The notes below the pieces were generated by a model. The model made no database searches and was not told where the DNA came from. It saw nothing but the letters and a program-made list of their open reading frames with translations. Shown here piece after piece: positions 9,801 through 19,261 of a stretch of 19,789 nt of DNA. How positions within the stretch are numbered: position 1 is the first letter of the stretch; every line of letters starts with the position of its first letter. The position numbers and the translations under genes were made by a program. The DNA comes from Ectocarpus siliculosus (taxonomy: Eukaryota > Sar > Phaeophyceae > Ectocarpales > Ectocarpaceae): contig FN649728.1 of NCBI GenBank assembly GCA_000310025.1, positions 2,114,099 through 2,133,887 of the forward strand, read 5' to 3'.

Positions 9801-12800
9801 TGCGCGGCGAACGAGCACCATGTCTCGCTCCTCCTGCTCCTGCTCCTGCTCCTCCTCCTCCTCCTCCTCCTCTTACTCCTCCGGGCGGCGACCTATCGGT
9901 CGGAGCGTGCGGGAGGGGCTCGGCGAGCGCCCCCCGTCCGCCACCGTCCATCGAGAAAACGCCTCCGCTCCTGCCGCCGCCACCGCCGCCGCCGTCGTAT
10001 CTTTTTCGGCCGTCGCCTCTTCCGGCCGTGCTTCCGGCGGCGAGCAGCAGCTTGTCGGCCGACCGCGCCCACCAACCGACCCCGTCCTCCCCGTCCTCGT
10101 CGTCAAGCCGTTCGGCATCTCCGAAGCCGACGCCGTCGTCGTTGTTGTCGCCCCGCCCCCCGTCTCTTTGTACGCTTCCCCCCCCATCTACATCGCCCCC
10201 CTTCTCGCCATTCCTTCTTCTTCTCGTACACAACTCCTGCTGCTGCTGCGACATCACGCGAGTGCTCCCAAAGCCATCGCTCGCTGCCCCCGAGCCCCCC
10301 GCCCCTCCACCGCCTCTCCCGACTCCTGGGGGACCGGGGATTGGGCGGCGATCGCCGACAGCAGTGGAATGAGCGGCAGCAGCATCAACAGCAGGAGAAG
10401 CAGCAGCTGGGTCGTTGAAGGGGTGAGCAGGTCCGCCGCCACTGCCGCCGCTGTGGCGGCCGTTCAGTAGCGCGGCTCCCGTGCGGACGCCAGTGAGAGC
10501 CAGCTGCTGAACTCCGACCATGACGAGCTGCTGTTTCAGGATTTCCATCTGAAGGGGGGCGGGAGGGGGAGGAGCGGGGTTTAGACATGTCCATGCACTG
10601 TATGATCCTGGGGCGAAGAACGGCACTGACGTTACACCGGTGGTCAACCACACCCCCATCCTCGATGTTGGCGAGAGACTTCAATAACTCACCGGTGGAA
10701 CAGTTTTCCAAAATATTTGGCCGTAAATGCCAGAACCCACGAGCAAAAACAAGCCCGAAGAACGAGGTACACAGTAATACACACTTCTTCGGTAGGCCAC
10801 GTGCGGAGGCACCATTTCAGTCCCCCCCCCCCCCCCCCCCCCCTCACAAATTTCCCAAAAAAAAATAAACCTCACAAGCGGTTTCAGGAACAAAACACGC
10901 AGTTTGCCGGCAGCTCCTCCCTCACGCACCTGCTCCTTGACGGGATCCAGCTCAACACTAAAAGCCGCGCCTGGTACCGCTTCTCCCTCCAAACACGGGC
11001 GAACCCGTTTGGGAGAAGGGGGGGGGGGGCAACCTCTCGCCCCAACACCGGGACCGGGGGGGGCACCAACACCGATGGGGGGGGGGGGGTTCACACCGCC
11101 GCCCCTACCGACAACCCCGAAATTGCCGCCCGTGATGTCGCCCCCCGGGCCCGTCGTACGCCCGCCCCCGGGCGAAACTAACACAACCCCTCCCGAAGGG
11201 GCGGACGGCTTTTCTTCGCCGCTGATTGATACGGCTCGGCCGTCTGCGCCTCTAACCACCGCCGCCACGCCTTCCTTGCCGCCTGTCCCCGGCAGAGGCT
11301 CCGCGGTATCAACGGCGGCGGAGGGGGAGGCGGCAGTGGCGTTGGAAACACCCTTGGTGGCGTGATCGTGGACAGGCGCGAGCAGGGGCGCGACCGGTTG
11401 TTGGTGGGACGCCGGACCCGAGGAATGAGCGCCCTCCCCGCCGAGCAATCCGAGGTCATTGCGGCGAGGACCCTCTCTGGCCGCAACGGGGCTGTCTCTA
11501 GCTTGCAGTCGGCGGTGATGGTCAAGTTGCCGGCGAAGTTCCTGAGACACACACACGCATTCACACGAGGATCAACGAAGCCCAGCAGATACATGTGCCG
11601 CGACAGTAGGGCGCGAAGCACGGAGCGGGCGAATGACCGTGCTCAGAGTGCGGCTACCACCCACAGCCAAACCTATCGTCGCGCTCAGGTTGGCTGACGA
11701 GCCTCACCCCTCTAAACTTCGCGCGAAGCTCAATCCACACCAAGCCGGGGAGTCGGAGAGAAAGCAATCGAAAGACCCGTAACACAACGACAACGACAAC
11801 GTGACAACAACGAAACTGACACCAGCAACAGAGTGTCACAGGCGGGGGGCGGGGGGGGGGGCAACCAAGGATGGCACCGGGTTTCTCACATCTGCTTGCC
11901 CCCTCGCCTGCCGCAGCTCCTCCGCCATGGCGGTGCGACCGGAGCGTTGCGCCGCCGCTTCCGCCTCGGCTTTCCGCGTCGACTGTCGTAGCGTCCACAT
12001 ATTCGGCCAGGAAGAAAGGACAGGGGTGGGTGGGGAGCAACAACCCAAGCGCACGCAGGGGGGGGTCGTGAGACCTGGCGCCAATCGCCACCGCCGACCC
12101 TGTGCGCTTGTGTCCAAGACGTGGAAGTTGGCGTTACCCACACGTTTCGCGGCCATCACAGCAACCAACGTCTACCGGACGGAAGGACAACCGATAGAGC
12201 TACAACAATGCTCAACACGACAACATAAATTTGGTATAAACCACGGCGTTGACAGTAGTCACCTGCGCTTACTTCTTGCTGAAAAAAAGCGATGCTTTCG
12301 GCGGTATCTCCCCCCCCCCGACCTTTGGTTAAGTAGGAAGGAACGATTAGCCATCATCGGTGATCGGTCTTGTGGGAACAATGCTCCGTCCTCTCGATAG
12401 GACGCGAAGTCAATGGTCTCACCGCTAAGGCATGCAAAACATGAGTATCCCCCCTCCCCGCCCAGGGCACCCTTCATGCGACCCGCCGAATACCTCACGG
12501 CGCTTCGCGCTTGGTCATGTGAGAGACTGGTCCGGTGAGAACCCGGCGTGCTCTGCCACGGCTTTGTAGGGATGCGAGGTCAACGGTCTAACGACTACGA
12601 CATGCACGACTATAAGTAGCCCCCCCAACCGGCTCACCTCCTCGGCCAACCGGAGGGTCTCGCGCAGAGCTTGAATCTCCGCCGCCGCCGCTGCCGCTGC
12701 CGCCGCCACCGCTGCCGCTTCTTGCTTCTCCAATCGCTTGCCGGCACCAGCCGCTCCTCCTTTACCCCTCACTCCGACTCCTCCTCCTTCGTCAGCCGCA

Positions 12801-14800
12801 CCGCCCTCTTGCACGATGCTCTGTTTTCAGGCGAGGGTGGGGTAGAGGGAGCGGCAGATAGAACGACAAAGCCCCAAACTTTAACGCCCGCGTTTTTTCA
12901 GCGCACTACTTTGCTGATAGTCATGCCCGGCTACAACGAGAAAGTGTACGGGGGGGGGGGGGGGGGGGGGGCGGGGGGGGCGTACTCTTATGTTTTGCAT
13001 ACCTTAGAGGTTAGACCATTGACATTGACCACGCGTCCTCGAGAGGACGGAGCATTGTTCCCACAGGACCGATCACCGATGGCCAATCGTTCCTTCCTAC
13101 TTTGCCAAAGGTGGCTCAAAAATGTCTTCCCTAGACTGTCTCTCCTAACGGCATCCCTTCCCGCCTTTTCAAACCACTTCCTAATCCCAAGTACAGCTAC
13201 CGTCCTCTCCTCTCTATTCCATGCCTCAAACATCTCCCTATACTTTCCTTGTATTTTTCCCAGCTCAGTCATGTACACTTCCCTCTCCTCTTAATGCCCG
13301 CGTTTTTTCAGCGCACTACTTTGCTGATAGTCAAGCCCGACCACAATGAGAAAGTGTACGGGGGGGGGGGGTTCAAAGTGTAGGTTCATTTCAGAGTGAC
13401 GTTCGAGAAGACGGAGCGGCGATCGACGATCGTCGCTATCGTTTACTCCCCGAGATATGTCATCACCACCATCGCATTGTTTTTCGTTGCGCGAAAAAAT
13501 CTAGGGCGAACGTTCATCATCAGATGCCGGTCTGGGTATTATTTGAAGAAAAAATAAAAATCCAAACCAAACGTGTCCCACATCAAATACAAACCTACCT
13601 AGAGATCGCACTACGATAACGAAAAATAATTCCCCAAGCACATGATCCAACAGCACCAACCTGGTACTTCCTGAGGAGCTGCATGCTCTGCCCGAACTTG
13701 TCCTTGAGGCCGGCCATCTGCTTCACGATCGACTCATTCTGCGCCCGCAGCCGCTCGAAGCGGGTCTTCTGGCCCTCCTTCTCTTGCCTGAGCTTCACGA
13801 GGTCCTGCATCAGGCGAGCCACCTTGGTCTTGTCTTCCTTGCACAGTTCCGCCAGTCTCGCGCCGCCGTCGACGGCGACTCCTCCCGCCGCCGCCGCCAC
13901 CTCCGGCACTTGCCTGCCCACGGCCGTAACCGTGCTCTCATCGCGGCAGTCCTCTCCGGTGGTGCCTCGCTTGATGGCGGCACCGAGGTGGCCTTTATCC
14001 CCCGAGAATCTCACTCGAACGGTAGCATCGGTAATGGATTCGACTCCCGCGGACTTGACGTTCCTCGTCACTGTTCCCGTTGGTGCCGATCGAGCGGTGA
14101 GGTCGGGCGTCATGCCTCCCGAAGCCGCGGACGCGGACAACGCCACGGCCGCCGCCTGCTTGGCCTTGCCAGCCAACCGCGCGAGCAACGCCTCCGCATC
14201 GCCGTCTTTGGCAACTACGCCGCCGCCCCCGCCGCCGCCTTTACCGCCGCCGTCGGAAGGCCGTGCCCGCTCCCCCCAAAACGAGGGCTCACTGTCCTGG
14301 TTCCGCCCTCCTCTAGATGCAGGCAGCGTGCGTGGTGCTTCCGGTTGCGGTAACGACTGCGGACCGGCGGCGGCGGTAGCAAGGGCGGCGGAGGCTCTTG
14401 CGGGAGTGTCGGCGTCAACCGTGCCGAACGGAGCGAGCCCCGCCGGGGACGTGTTTCTCTCCTTCCCGTCATAGTCGACGGTGCCGTTACTGCCGCCGCT
14501 GTCGGTGGCGTAGCGTTCGCCGCGGGTGCTGTCCGAGCCGGCGAAAACCGCGGCAGCTGCTACCATGGGTTTGGGCGCCCGCGATTCTTCCCGCGGAAGG
14601 GGCGGCGAACTCGGAAAGCCGCGACCGGCAAGGACATTCGGGGTTGGGGGTGGTTGCAGTTGGTGTCGTGAGGAGGGAAGCTTGGGCCGGAGGGAGGGGA
14701 TCGCAAGCGATACCCGCTCGGTCTTCGTGCTGCTGCTGGTGGCGGCGGGTTCTAGGGTTTCCCACTTGGCGAAGGCGTTGCTGGCCGCCGCAGAGTTCAT
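6577..14800 (-). CDS. Large coiled-coil, Gly/Ser-rich protein of unknown function (8 exons)
   Basis: Exons in transcript order: 14800-13661, 12820-12638, 11982-11890, 11541-10930, 10548-8416, 8174-7992, 7749-7681, 6894-6577 (stop TGA). That is 380+61+31+204+711+61+23+105 codons, about 1,576 residues. Borders are canonical, e.g. CAG|GTGCGT, GAG|GTGAGT, and a pyrimidine tract before CAG|ATG at 10548. All seven introns are phase 0. I chose ATG 14800 (MNSAAASNAFAKWETLEP) because the upstream frame has no other ATG. Exon 1 is Ala/Ser/Pro-rich, then ends in a heptad-like, Lys/Glu/Leu/Gln-rich coiled coil that continues through exons 2, 3 and early 4. Exon 5 is Gly/Ser/Arg-rich, with 17 MGST-type repeats and a more ordinary stretch, KKLRVSWDSISVRSSGSDLT. 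Exon 7 encodes GGESFFDGSLLDLIDDLE. The last exon has poly-Ala and ends DELVEDEDEDEDEEGDY. I recognise no enzyme domain; a scaffold or cytoskeletal role is a guess. Exon 6 might instead end at 8094. Confidence 0.7.
6591..6622 (-). repeat. In-frame (GAGGAC)n encoding the acidic C-terminal tail
   Basis: A hexanucleotide run of GTCCTC on the plus strand reads GAGGAC on the coding strand and gives alternating Glu-Asp just before the terminal GDY. It is part of the last exon of the minus-strand gene. Confidence 0.8.
6831..6880 (-). repeat. In-frame GCT/GCC trinucleotide run encoding poly-Ala
   Basis: GCTGCT repeats on the plus strand read GCA/GCG on the minus strand in the frame of the last exon. 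They encode a poly-alanine tract, with one Thr interruption, right after the acceptor-proximal ESHIPT. Other frames would give poly-Cys or poly-Gln, but only the Ala frame continues to the acidic terminus. Confidence 0.75.
6895..7680 (-). other. Last intron of the minus-strand gene, with a possible alternative terminal exon
   Basis: It runs from GAG|GTAAAA (at 7680) to a strong acceptor, TCTCTCCTCTCGCGATTCAG| (ending at 6895). Inside it, 7570-7469 on the minus strand could act as an alternative last exon: acceptor GCAATGTAG|, phase 0, about 33 residues (EVAIRALPNPTLPPGYTTC...), stop TAA, with AATAAA-like motifs just beyond. The GTAAAA donor is weak, so read-through ending about 38 bases into the intron is also possible. 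Confidence 0.5.
9106..9309 (-). repeat. 12-bp coding minisatellite (17 MGST-type units)
   Basis: The plus strand reads a repeated GTAGATCCCATC; the coding minus strand reads units of Met-Gly-Ser-Thr. In order there are 17 units: MGST x3, VGST, VGSA, MGST x2, MEST, MGST x2, KEST, MGSS, MGST, MEST x2, LGST, TGSA. The 12-bp period preserves frame on both strands, so the opposite strand reads Val-Asp-Pro-Ile, an artefact of the repeat. Confidence 0.9.
10549..10929 (-). other. Intron 4 of the minus-strand gene, with a C22 tract
   Basis: It is bounded by CAG|GTGCGT (donor at 10929) and CCGCCCCCCTTCAG| (acceptor ending at 10549). It includes an uninterrupted C run of about 22 at 10821-10842 on the plus strand, a G run in the transcript. 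This G run is not followed by the TACTC module seen in the repeat family. No exon is evident. Confidence 0.7.
11542..11889 (-). other. Intron 3 of the minus-strand gene
   Basis: It runs from the donor GAT|GTGAGA (at 11889) to the acceptor GTGTGTGTCTCAG| (ending at 11542). It contains a short G/C-rich run near 11843-11860. I see no exon or repeat-family copy inside. Confidence 0.65.
12321..12460 (-). repeat. G-tract/TACTC repeat family, copy C (truncated)
   Basis: On the minus strand it reads G-tract, ATACTCATG, TGCATGCCTTAGCGGTGAGA, CCATTGACTTCGCGTCCT, GAGGACGGAGCATTGTTCCC, then AATCGTTCCTTCCTACTT and stops at ACCAAAGGT, where a second G run follows (C run at 12311-12319 on plus). It matches the first half of copies A and B. 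Confidence 0.8.
12531..12627 (-). repeat. G-tract/TACTC repeat family, copy D (short type)
   Basis: On the minus strand it reads GGGGGGGCTACTTATAG, GTCGTAGTCGTTAGACCGTT, GACCTCGCATCCCTAC, AAAGCCGTGGCAGAGCACG, CCGGGTTCTCACCGGA. The last piece looks like a tRNA T-arm (CCGG stem around GTTCTCA). It aligns with copy E at 1993-2092. Confidence 0.75.
12821..13660 (-). other. Intron 1 of the minus-strand gene, host to a long repeat copy
   Basis: The donor is CAG|GTTGGT (at 13660) and the acceptor CCTGAAAACAG| (ending at 12821). It holds the full-length repeat copy B in antisense orientation and the duplicated flank of that copy. I found no convincing extra exon, though one could be hidden here. Confidence 0.6.
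12879..13372 (+). repeat. Repeat copy B with duplicated 5' flank
   Basis: The segment GCCCGCGTTTTTTCAGCGCA ... GAAAGTGTACGGGG occurs at about 12881-12960 and again at about 13294-13372, with only a few differences over about 75 bases. Between the two lies the full-length family member: G-tract, CGTACTC, CCTTAGAGGTTAGACC, the conserved CGTTCCTTCC block and the CCCTCTCCT end (12951-13290). The second flank copy stops after its G-tract. Confidence 0.85.
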
Positions 14801-16952
14801 GCGGGTGGCACCTATGATTACTATTGAGTGGGGAATCAACCAAAGCGGTTTGCAGATTGTGTGAGATCGGCGGGGTGGGAGACCGGCTCAGTCGGCGCAC
14901 TCCAGGCAGAGATGTGGAACGAGTGTCTAACAAGCACTTGGGGAGTATGTTGCGGATGCGAAGCGCACGAGATGATCGCCAAATGCGAACAGGCTCCTCC
15001 TCCATTGGATACATACGCGGCTACGCGTGCCTGCTACTGACGGTAGTAGGCTCGCCAGTATACCTAACACTTTTACAGGTACTGACATTAAAAAACACAT
15101 AGAACGGCAATGAACCTGTTAGGTCATAGGGGCTGAACACCGCAGCAGTATCCAGAGAGGGTTCGCACTCTGCCGCCGGCACATGAGACACGGACCGTTT
15201 TCTATTTTTGCTTCGGAAATGTTGAAAATGTCGCTTTAGTTTTGGGGGAAACTCAACACGAGAGACTGCCATTACGAACACGTTGCGCCCCACCCGTAAG
15301 TGATCCAGCTCTCCTGATATACTTACTTGTACTTCGGCCCAGGGGCCAGAGGCTCGGCCAAAGGGGGGATGACTTGCTTGCTAACCCAAAAGAGGCAGTA
15401 CGTGAAAACATCTCTGCCTGTGGGTCTTTCACCCTCGTACCGCCTCTGCGCTATTCAGCAGTACTGCTGTACTCTGTCCATCTCACCTGTAGATCAGGTG
15501 CGAACAGCCGTAAGCAAAAGACGCACGGAATTTCTCTAGATGGGCGTTCTCTCATGCAAACAAACCAGGGAAGGGGGACTAACGGCGAAGATAGAGCAGA
15601 CGAAAGCGCGGCGGGCGAGCGAGCGGCGGCGGCGGGAACGCGGGAACGGCGCTGGTTCTGGATGAGAACCAAGAGTAAGTGCACCGGGCACCCCCCCATA
15701 TTGGTTTTTCCCCATCCCGAGGACCCCCGTCGCCAACCTTTGCTGCTCTCAGTCCTGCCTGGTCCTTGTTTCTTCCTCCTGTGCGGAGCCATGCCTGGGC
15801 GACCGCGTGAAAAAGTCTCACCCTTGCTCGTGTTCTCTTATGTGGCGCTGGCGCTCGTAGAACGTAGCGCTCTTGGACTCCGAATATCATCATTTGATGT
15901 GTCCACAGGTCAGAATGCTGGGAATGTCCTGGAGTTTGTACCTGGTGTCCCGTGTCCAGGTTGCTTACATGCAATGGGGGGGAGCTAAGCGTGTGACGGT
16001 CGTGCTCCTGTTCGCAAGCTCGTGGTGTTCAGAACCTGCGCACAGAGAAGGGGACGGCAGTACCAGCATAATATCTACACGCAACGGATCGAATAGGTCC
16101 CGTATGTTGTAGGTCCTAGCCAATAGCATGAGGTCCGATGTCCCCGCGGCGGATTCTCCGTAAACCTGCTGCGACGGAAGGATAGCGTACTATCACTATG
16201 GAGAAGCAGCAACGCAACGCTGCCGCTCCACCAACTCGCACGCCAGCCAGGCGCGCTACTGCTGTGTGTTATCGTGCGGCTTGTGGTACGCAGATAAACG
16301 AACACCCGCTGTGCTGCTGCAATATTGTATGTAGTGGCAGATTTCGTGCTCGGCGTTTTATGTAAGGTGCGCGCCTACCGCAGGATCGAGGTCGATCACA
16401 TCGTCATTGCTACTGCTGTAGAGCACAACATGCCGGTAGTTGTGAAGCTGCAGGCTGTTGGTTAGCATCAGATCTGGCCTTTCAGCGACGTTTCCGCCTC
16501 AACGCCGTCAAGCAGTCGTCGACATATCATCTGCCGTTCCGTTCCCAAGCGAAAACAGAGACGATACCTTGTCATCTCATGCAAACCGTACATACAAGTA
16601 GAGCAAAGGACAAACTGTTGTTTTTCGTCACCTGAACGTCCTCTGCGCGTTCAGCGTCCCCCGAAGCCATACGTACGTCCTACCCTCCGCCCCCCCCCGC
16701 CGCCCACCCAATGCCGAACGCTCGATGGATCGAAACAGCGAAAAAGTCTCCCTAAACAACATTGTTTTCCCCGAATTCGTTAGGCCCGAACAGCATCCCT
16801 AATCGTATCGCTACTTTCCCTAAATTCCTTTAAAACGTTCAGCCCGAACAGTGGCTCGCCTTGGACCGTGGGGGGCAGCGGCACATCAACGAGGCGGCGG
16901 CAGAGTTAGCAGCAGAAGAAGGGTTAGAGGTGTCGAGGGCGGGGTGCTGCGC
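14801..16952. other. Divergent intergenic region, probable promoters of both flanking genes
   Basis: This lies between the start of the minus-strand gene and the ATG of the J-protein gene, so both promoters should be here. I see no clear TATA box or other defined element. A 248-codon open frame at 15242-15988 starts at TTG and has no recognisable content. A small hairpin CACCTG-TAGAT-CAGGTG lies at 15484-15500. GCCCGAACAG is repeated near 16785 and 16842. Confidence 0.5.
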
Positions 16953-18799
16953 ATGGCCAGAGACTTCTACGAGGCAAGTGAGAACTCCACCGTTACAGAG
17001 CAACAGATGCTCTGTCTGGAGCAGCAGGGGGGGGGTCCTCATGTTTTCCATGCCTTAGCGGCTAGACCGCTCGTCTTCGAGAGGACGGAGCTTTGTGGGT
17101 GTTGGTGTTGGCGGGGGGGTACTCCTGTTTTGCGTACCTTAGCGGTTAGACCATTGACAACTCGTCCTCGAGATAGATGCTCTGGAGCAGGGGTGTGTAT
17201 GTGCCTCCGGTACTTAACAGCGCGTTAGCGCTGGTGGGAGTCGGCAGGCTCTGCGGGAACCGCCAGATTTGTTTTGAAAAACGACGTTTTGAGGTCATGG
17301 GGGTTAGAGACTCTACAACCTGACAATATAAACTTCCGAGTGTGCACATGACCCCACCATTACTGTGTTTAAGCGACGTTTTGAAGTCCGGAACAATACA
17401 TCATGGTCTTTCGGGGGGTGTCTTGTTTTTGCTGCTGTTGTTGTTTGTCTTGATCTGCAATACCTCCATCCAGAATTCGCCCGGACTTGCCATTGATCTT
17501 CAAAGGCAAAGAAGATCACTTTACGCGTTCCCGAGGCATGTAATAAACCCAAATGGTACAAACGAGATGTTGAAAGGCGCAGACCCCAAGGGCAGGTCAT
17601 GCAAACGCATGCAATGGACTACAGTCGGGGTCCCTCTATAGGGCGGGTGAAATCGCTTGGCACAACTTGGACCCCACTATAGTGCGGGTGCCGCACTATT
17701 CGGGGTACTCCTCTATAGTGCGGGTTTGGTCCCTCTCCAGACCCTGTATAGTGCGGGTTTTGACGTTTTTTCGTTTTTTGGTATCGAATGTATACGGGCT
17801 GTCTGCAGTACGTGTGTGGAATGTGGGTCAATTTATTGCGGGTTTTCGCCAGTTTTTTTTTCTTCTTGCGTTCACCCCACCTAGCCCCACAAAAGCATGG
17901 TGTTGCGTTGTGTGTAGTGACGTTTTGTGAAAGAAAATGAGAAGCAGGGTCTTTGCTTAGGTCGTCTTTGCTTTTGGAGTGTTCCCCCCTTTGCTTTTCG
18001 CATCTGTGGGTTACTCTGGAGTGGTTTTGAAAGTTTTTTTCCAAAGGTGCTCCTCGGTTGTGTGTGCAGATGGATGCGGACGTGTTCCATTTGGCTCGTA
18101 TTAATATAAAACAGATGTCATCCTCTCAATAATTTAATAATATTCCAGGGGGATCAACGCACAACGGATTGGAGCAACAACACGGGCTGAGACACAACTT
18201 TTCACTCAGCATACTCTGGCGCTACATGCCATGGATCCAGGGCATGCCGCGATCTGTTCTACCATGCACAGATCAGATGTCGTTTTACCGCTGCGCAGTG
18301 CGTTCTAGTCTCACCGACGAACGAACGCAGGCGTCTATCTATCCTATAAACCTCACCTCTTATTTTGTCCCCTCACTTGTTGCGCACACTACCGCTGTGC
18401 CACCTTCATTTGCCTTGTCGTTGGCTTACTCAACCCGTACACTACTTTATCCTAGTGATATCGCGAATAGTGCGCTTCCCGCACTGCTGTACAGGGTTCT
18501 GAGGTCCCGCACTATTCAGGCGCGAAATCATGTAGTGCGGGTACCCACTATAGTGCGGGTCGTTTCGCTCGGCACATACCCGCACTATAGAGGGACCCCG
18601 ACTGTACCGCAACCAACGCTGCTGTTCACCCCCCAGCCCAACAACACAACTACCACCATCCGCGGATCCCCGATTGCATGCACGGACAGGTGCTGGAGAT
18701 CCCGGAGACCGCGGACCAATCAGAGATCAAGAGAGCTTATAGGCGGAAGGCTCTAAAGACTCACCCGGATGTCAACACGGCACCCACGGCGAAGGAAGA
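16953..18799 (+). CDS. J-domain (DnaJ/HSP40) protein, first two exons (3' partial)
   Basis: Exon 1 is 16953-16973 (MARDFYE) and exon 2 is 18690-18799 (VLEIPETADQSEIKRAYRRK..., ending TAPTAKE plus two bases). Joined, they give about 43 residues of a J domain: the Phe-Tyr-Glu-Val-Leu start, helix II (SEIKRAYRRKALK) and the HPD motif at residues 32-34 needed to stimulate Hsp70 ATPase. The intron starts GAG|GCAAGT, the consensus for GC-AG introns, and ends GGACAG|GTG, phase 0. A GT donor three bases further on (GCAA|GTGAGA) would break the frame. The second donor is GA|GTGAGT, phase 2. The rest of the J domain and the C-terminal region must lie in later exons, and I found none before the window ends. 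The J-protein class and compartment cannot be told; no targeting sequence precedes the J domain. The frame upstream of ATG 16953 has no other ATG. Confidence 0.85.
17006..17192 (+). repeat. Two tandem short copies (F, G) of the G-tract/TACTC family with repeated flank
   Basis: Copy F: GGGGGGGGG, TCCTCATG, CATGCCTTAGCGGCTAGACC, GAGAGGACGGAGC. Copy G follows at about 17111: GGGGGGG, TACTCCTG, CCTTAGCGGTTAGACCATTG, CGTCCTCGAGAT. The pair is bracketed by AGATGCTCTG(TCT)GGAGCAG(CAG)GGG at 17006 and AGATGCTCTGGAGCAGGGG at 17174. Confidence 0.75.
17622..18604 (+). mobile_element. Non-autonomous pogo/Tigger-like (Tc1-mariner) MITE, 983 bp
   Basis: The left end CAGTCGGGGTCCCTCTATAG (17622-17641) is the exact inverse of the right end at 18585-18604. 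Similarity continues as GCGGGT after one mismatch. The element is flanked by TA at 17620-17621 and 18605-18606, the target duplication of Tc1/mariner elements. The CAGTC start followed by CCCTC is typical of pogo/Tigger termini. The motif ACTATAGTGCGGGT or its inverse recurs near both ends (about 17686, 17716, 17746, 18511, 18533, 18551, 18581), like subterminal transposase-binding repeats. No transposase frame is present, so it would depend on a partner element. It sits inside intron 1 of the J-protein gene. Confidence 0.85.
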
Positions 18800-18904
18800 G
18801 TGAGTGTTGTGTGTTGGGGCGGACTAGAGAGACAGAGATGGTTAGTCAGCTCCCTTCTCTTGTTTACGTCCGTGGTAGAGGAGACTGCCACGTTGTTCCC
18901 CATT

Positions 18905-18905
<1 letters not shown>

Positions 18906-18961
<56 letters not shown>
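18906..18961 (+). repeat. (CT)n microsatellite, about 28 units
   Basis: An uninterrupted CT run, followed by imperfect CCCTCT/CTGTCT units to about 19030. It lies about 100 bases after the J-protein exon 2 donor. Confidence 0.95.
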
Positions 18962-18966
<5 letters not shown>

Positions 18967-19261
18967 TCTCCCTCTCTGTCTATCTGTGTTTTGTCTGTCT
19001 CTTTCTCTTCCCATGCGCCTCTCCCTCTCTCTTTCGCAACGTCGCTCGTACGGTGCTTCGTAGATTCCGTAGATCTCAGGTATGAACTACATATGTAGAA
19101 AAACGGAAATCGTGTTGCCATCGGCGGCGGCTACACTAGAGCCGAAGACCACACGCGAGTTACGTGCTTCGGGTGGAGGGAGAAAGAAGGCGGGCGACGG
19201 TATGTGCCTCTTTCCAACCCTGCCCCCCACCTCTACTCATCCTTACAAAAAGTAGCCTGGG

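Larger units (their letters stand above)
11983..12637 (-). other. Intron 2 of the minus-strand gene, host to two repeat copies
   Basis: The donor is GAG|GTGAGC (at 12637) and the acceptor CTACGACAG| (ending at 11983). Two copies of the G-tract/TACTC family lie inside, in the same orientation as the gene. The first begins about ten bases after the splice donor. Confidence 0.7.
16974..18689 (+). other. GC-AG intron 1 of the J-protein gene (1.7 kb)
   Basis: This phase-0 intron has GCAAGT at its 5' end and CACGGACAG at its 3' end. It contains two short tandem copies of the G-tract/TACTC family (17028-17175) and a complete MITE (17622-18604). More than half of its length is therefore inserted repeat. 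Confidence 0.75.

Noticed and set aside
8396-10372. 658-codon plus-strand frame with Val-Asp-Pro-Ile repeats
   Set aside because: It is the antisense shadow of the minus-strand exon. The repeat period is a multiple of three, so both strands stay open, but only the minus strand has matching splice sites and joins.
15242-15988. 248-codon open frame on the plus strand
   Set aside because: It starts at TTG, with the first ATG only in its second half. It has no recognisable motif and no splice context; it is most likely a chance frame in the divergent promoter region.
16851-17228. 125-codon unspliced frame containing MARDFYE
   Set aside because: After Glu the frame runs into intron and repeat sequence. 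The J domain continues only after splicing to 18690.
18864-19121. Arg-Glu or Ser-Leu repeat 'proteins'
   Set aside because: They are translations of the CT microsatellite in different frames.
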